From Micavibrio sp. UBA1664 (GTDB lineage: Bacteria > Pseudomonadota > Alphaproteobacteria > Micavibrionales > UBA1664): a stretch of 23,739 nt of DNA. The stretch's first letter is position 1. Each line of letters starts with the position of its first letter. The position numbers and the translations under genes are program-made. A model generated the notes under the pieces. That model was not told the DNA's origin, made no database searches, and saw only the letters and a program-made list of their open reading frames with translations. This document shows, one piece after another, positions 22,962 to 23,739 of the stretch. The DNA is taken from the NCBI GenBank assembly GCA_002320485.1, contig DCKW01000105.1, positions 1 through 23,739 on the forward strand, given 5' to 3'.

Positions 22962-23655
22962 GTCAAGAATTTACATTGCACTGGAATTTATTTTCCTGTG
23001 CATTGCATTTCCGACTTATATCTGGATGAGCAATTCAGGCAATGCCATGTTTGGATTTTTATGGGCGGCAACATTTTACTGTTTCCTTTTAATGCTTCGC
23101 TTACGGGATATCGATTGGAAAAAGGAGATCGGCCTCTCCGCAGTCAATTGGGGAAATATGCGGCCCGTTTTAATACGATGGTTCATTGCAACAATCCTCA
23201 TACTGGCTTTTACATTTTTTTACGAGCCTGATCGATTTCTATATATACCGTTGGAAGCGCCGGGAATAATTCCTTTTCTAATTCTTGCCTATCCGGTGTT
23301 GTCAGCCCTGCCTCAGGAATTTATTTTTTGTTCGTTTTTTATGCGCCGATATGGGCCGTTTATTAAACGATGGTCAAAACCACACACTGATGAAAATGCA
23401 GTTGAGAGTAAAGCTTTTGGCTTTGATGAATGGATGAAAATCATTGCGAGCGCTATTGTTTTCGGCTACGCACATATGCTGTTTCTAAATTGGGTGGCCC
23501 CCGTTTTTTCCTTTATGGGTGGGCTTATTTTTGCCCATACTTATCTGAAAACCCGTTCTCTGGCTTTGGTAACATTGGAACACAGCCTGTATGGAAACAG
23601 TATATTTCTGGCAGGCATTGGATATTATTTCTATTCCGGTGGAATTGGTCAATAA
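22954..23655 (+). CDS. CPBP-family intramembrane protein (CAAX-protease-like) with altered active-site motif
   Basis: This 233-residue protein has about six to seven membrane helices and the three CPBP motif regions. The first normally reads EExxxR; here it is PQEFIFCSFFMRRYG (120-134), with Gln121 for the first Glu and Cys126 for the Arg. The second is FGYAHM (170-175, His174) and the third LEHSLYGN (208-215, His210, Asn215). Members include CAAX prenyl proteases and Abi-type bacteriocin-immunity proteins, but most have no known substrate. A variant with QE is seen in part of the family; the Arg-to-Cys change is less usual, so protease activity is uncertain. The ATG at 22954 overlaps gatB by eight bases. 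Confidence 0.85.
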   Translation: MLRSRIYIALEFIFLCIAFPTYIWMSNSGNAMFGFLWAATFYCFLLMLRLRDIDWKKEIGLSAVNWGNMRPVLIRWFIATILILAFTFFYEPDRFLYIPLEAPGIIPFLILAYPVLSALPQEFIFCSFFMRRYGPFIKRWSKPHTDENAVESKAFGFDEWMKIIASAIVFGYAHMLFLNWVAPVFSFMGGLIFAHTYLKTRSLALVTLEHSLYGNSIFLAGIGYYFYSGGIGQ

Positions 23656-23700
23656 ACGGGTTGTTTAAAATAAAAAAGACTGCTAGTTATTGCAACTAAC

Positions 23701-23739
23701 GGGTACGTGGCCGAGTGGCTGAAGGCGCTCCCCTGCTAA
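23701..23739 (+). tRNA. tRNA-Ser(GCU), 5' part, cut by window end
   Basis: The visible 39 bases fold as the 5' half of a serine tRNA: acceptor strand GGGTACG (23701-23707), TG, D stem GCC/GGC (23710-23712 with 23724-23726) around a GAGTGGCTGAA loop, G26, then anticodon stem strand CTCCC (23728-23732) and loop CTGCTAA (23733-23739) with anticodon GCT at 23735-23737. The D arm and anticodon stem match those of bacterial tRNA-Ser(GCU). The 3' half, including the long variable arm, lies outside. Confidence 0.92.

Noticed and set aside
23661..23689. A promoter for the tRNA-Ser gene (TTGTTT-N17-TAGTTA)
   Set aside because: The -10 matches only two of six consensus positions, too weak to annotate.
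1..23739. Mobile elements, CRISPR arrays, defence islands or phage genes
   Set aside because: No transposase, integrase, direct-repeat array or phage structural gene was found; nearly all DNA is accounted for by ordinary genes.

Overview
The window reads as a contiguous piece of a bacterial chromosome, most likely from an alphaproteobacterium. The reasons are a suf operon led by an Rrf2-type regulator, a GatCAB amidotransferase operon, a PAS histidine kinase whose H-box region resembles the PleC/DivJ/PdhS type, an intracellular PHB depolymerase and a short L28. Base composition is moderately AT-rich by eye. Coding density is very high, many genes overlap or abut, and no stretch over 300 bases lacks a gene. 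I see no insertion sequence, integrase, phage gene or CRISPR array. A Micavibrio-like or Rhodospirillales-like lineage is possible, but I cannot place it from sequence alone.

Region 1 (1-5648, minus strand) is a SUF iron-sulfur cluster operon. In transcription order it holds an Rrf2 regulator, sufB, a small membrane protein, a half-size EamA protein, uracil-DNA glycosylase (ung), sufC, sufD and sufS, which runs off the left edge. The sufB-sufC pair, normally adjacent, is split by three unrelated genes. A sigma70-like promoter precedes the regulator. Region 2 (5698-6953, plus) has a small unknown protein with its own promoter and a glutathionyl-hydroquinone reductase. Region 3 (6955-12396, minus) is a string of housekeeping genes: rpmB, tgt, upp, a cytoplasmic PAS histidine kinase and prfC. 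The Tgt is unusual: three zinc-ligand cysteines are replaced, and its substrate pocket resembles that of queuine-using enzymes.

Region 4 (12420-14196) is a convergent pair that I read as strongly divergent relatives of two late cobalamin enzymes, CobT and CobD/CbiB. Both are intact frames but lack the family's key catalytic motifs. This pair and the Tgt are the most interesting items in the window. Region 5 (14301-17717) has the intracellular PHB depolymerase, an unrecognised 329-residue protein, a YgjP-like zinc metallopeptidase overlapping it, and RuvX/YqgF on the opposite strand.

Region 6 (17761-23655, plus) is the gatC-gatA-gatB operon, which makes Gln-tRNA and/or Asn-tRNA by transamidation. 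Two DMT transporters are inserted between gatA and gatB, and a CPBP-family membrane protein is translationally coupled to the end of gatB. The window ends inside a tRNA-Ser(GCU) gene.

The genes are mostly core functions: Fe-S assembly, translation and tRNA modification or charging, uracil salvage and repair. Drug/metabolite-type transporters sit inside two otherwise conserved operons.
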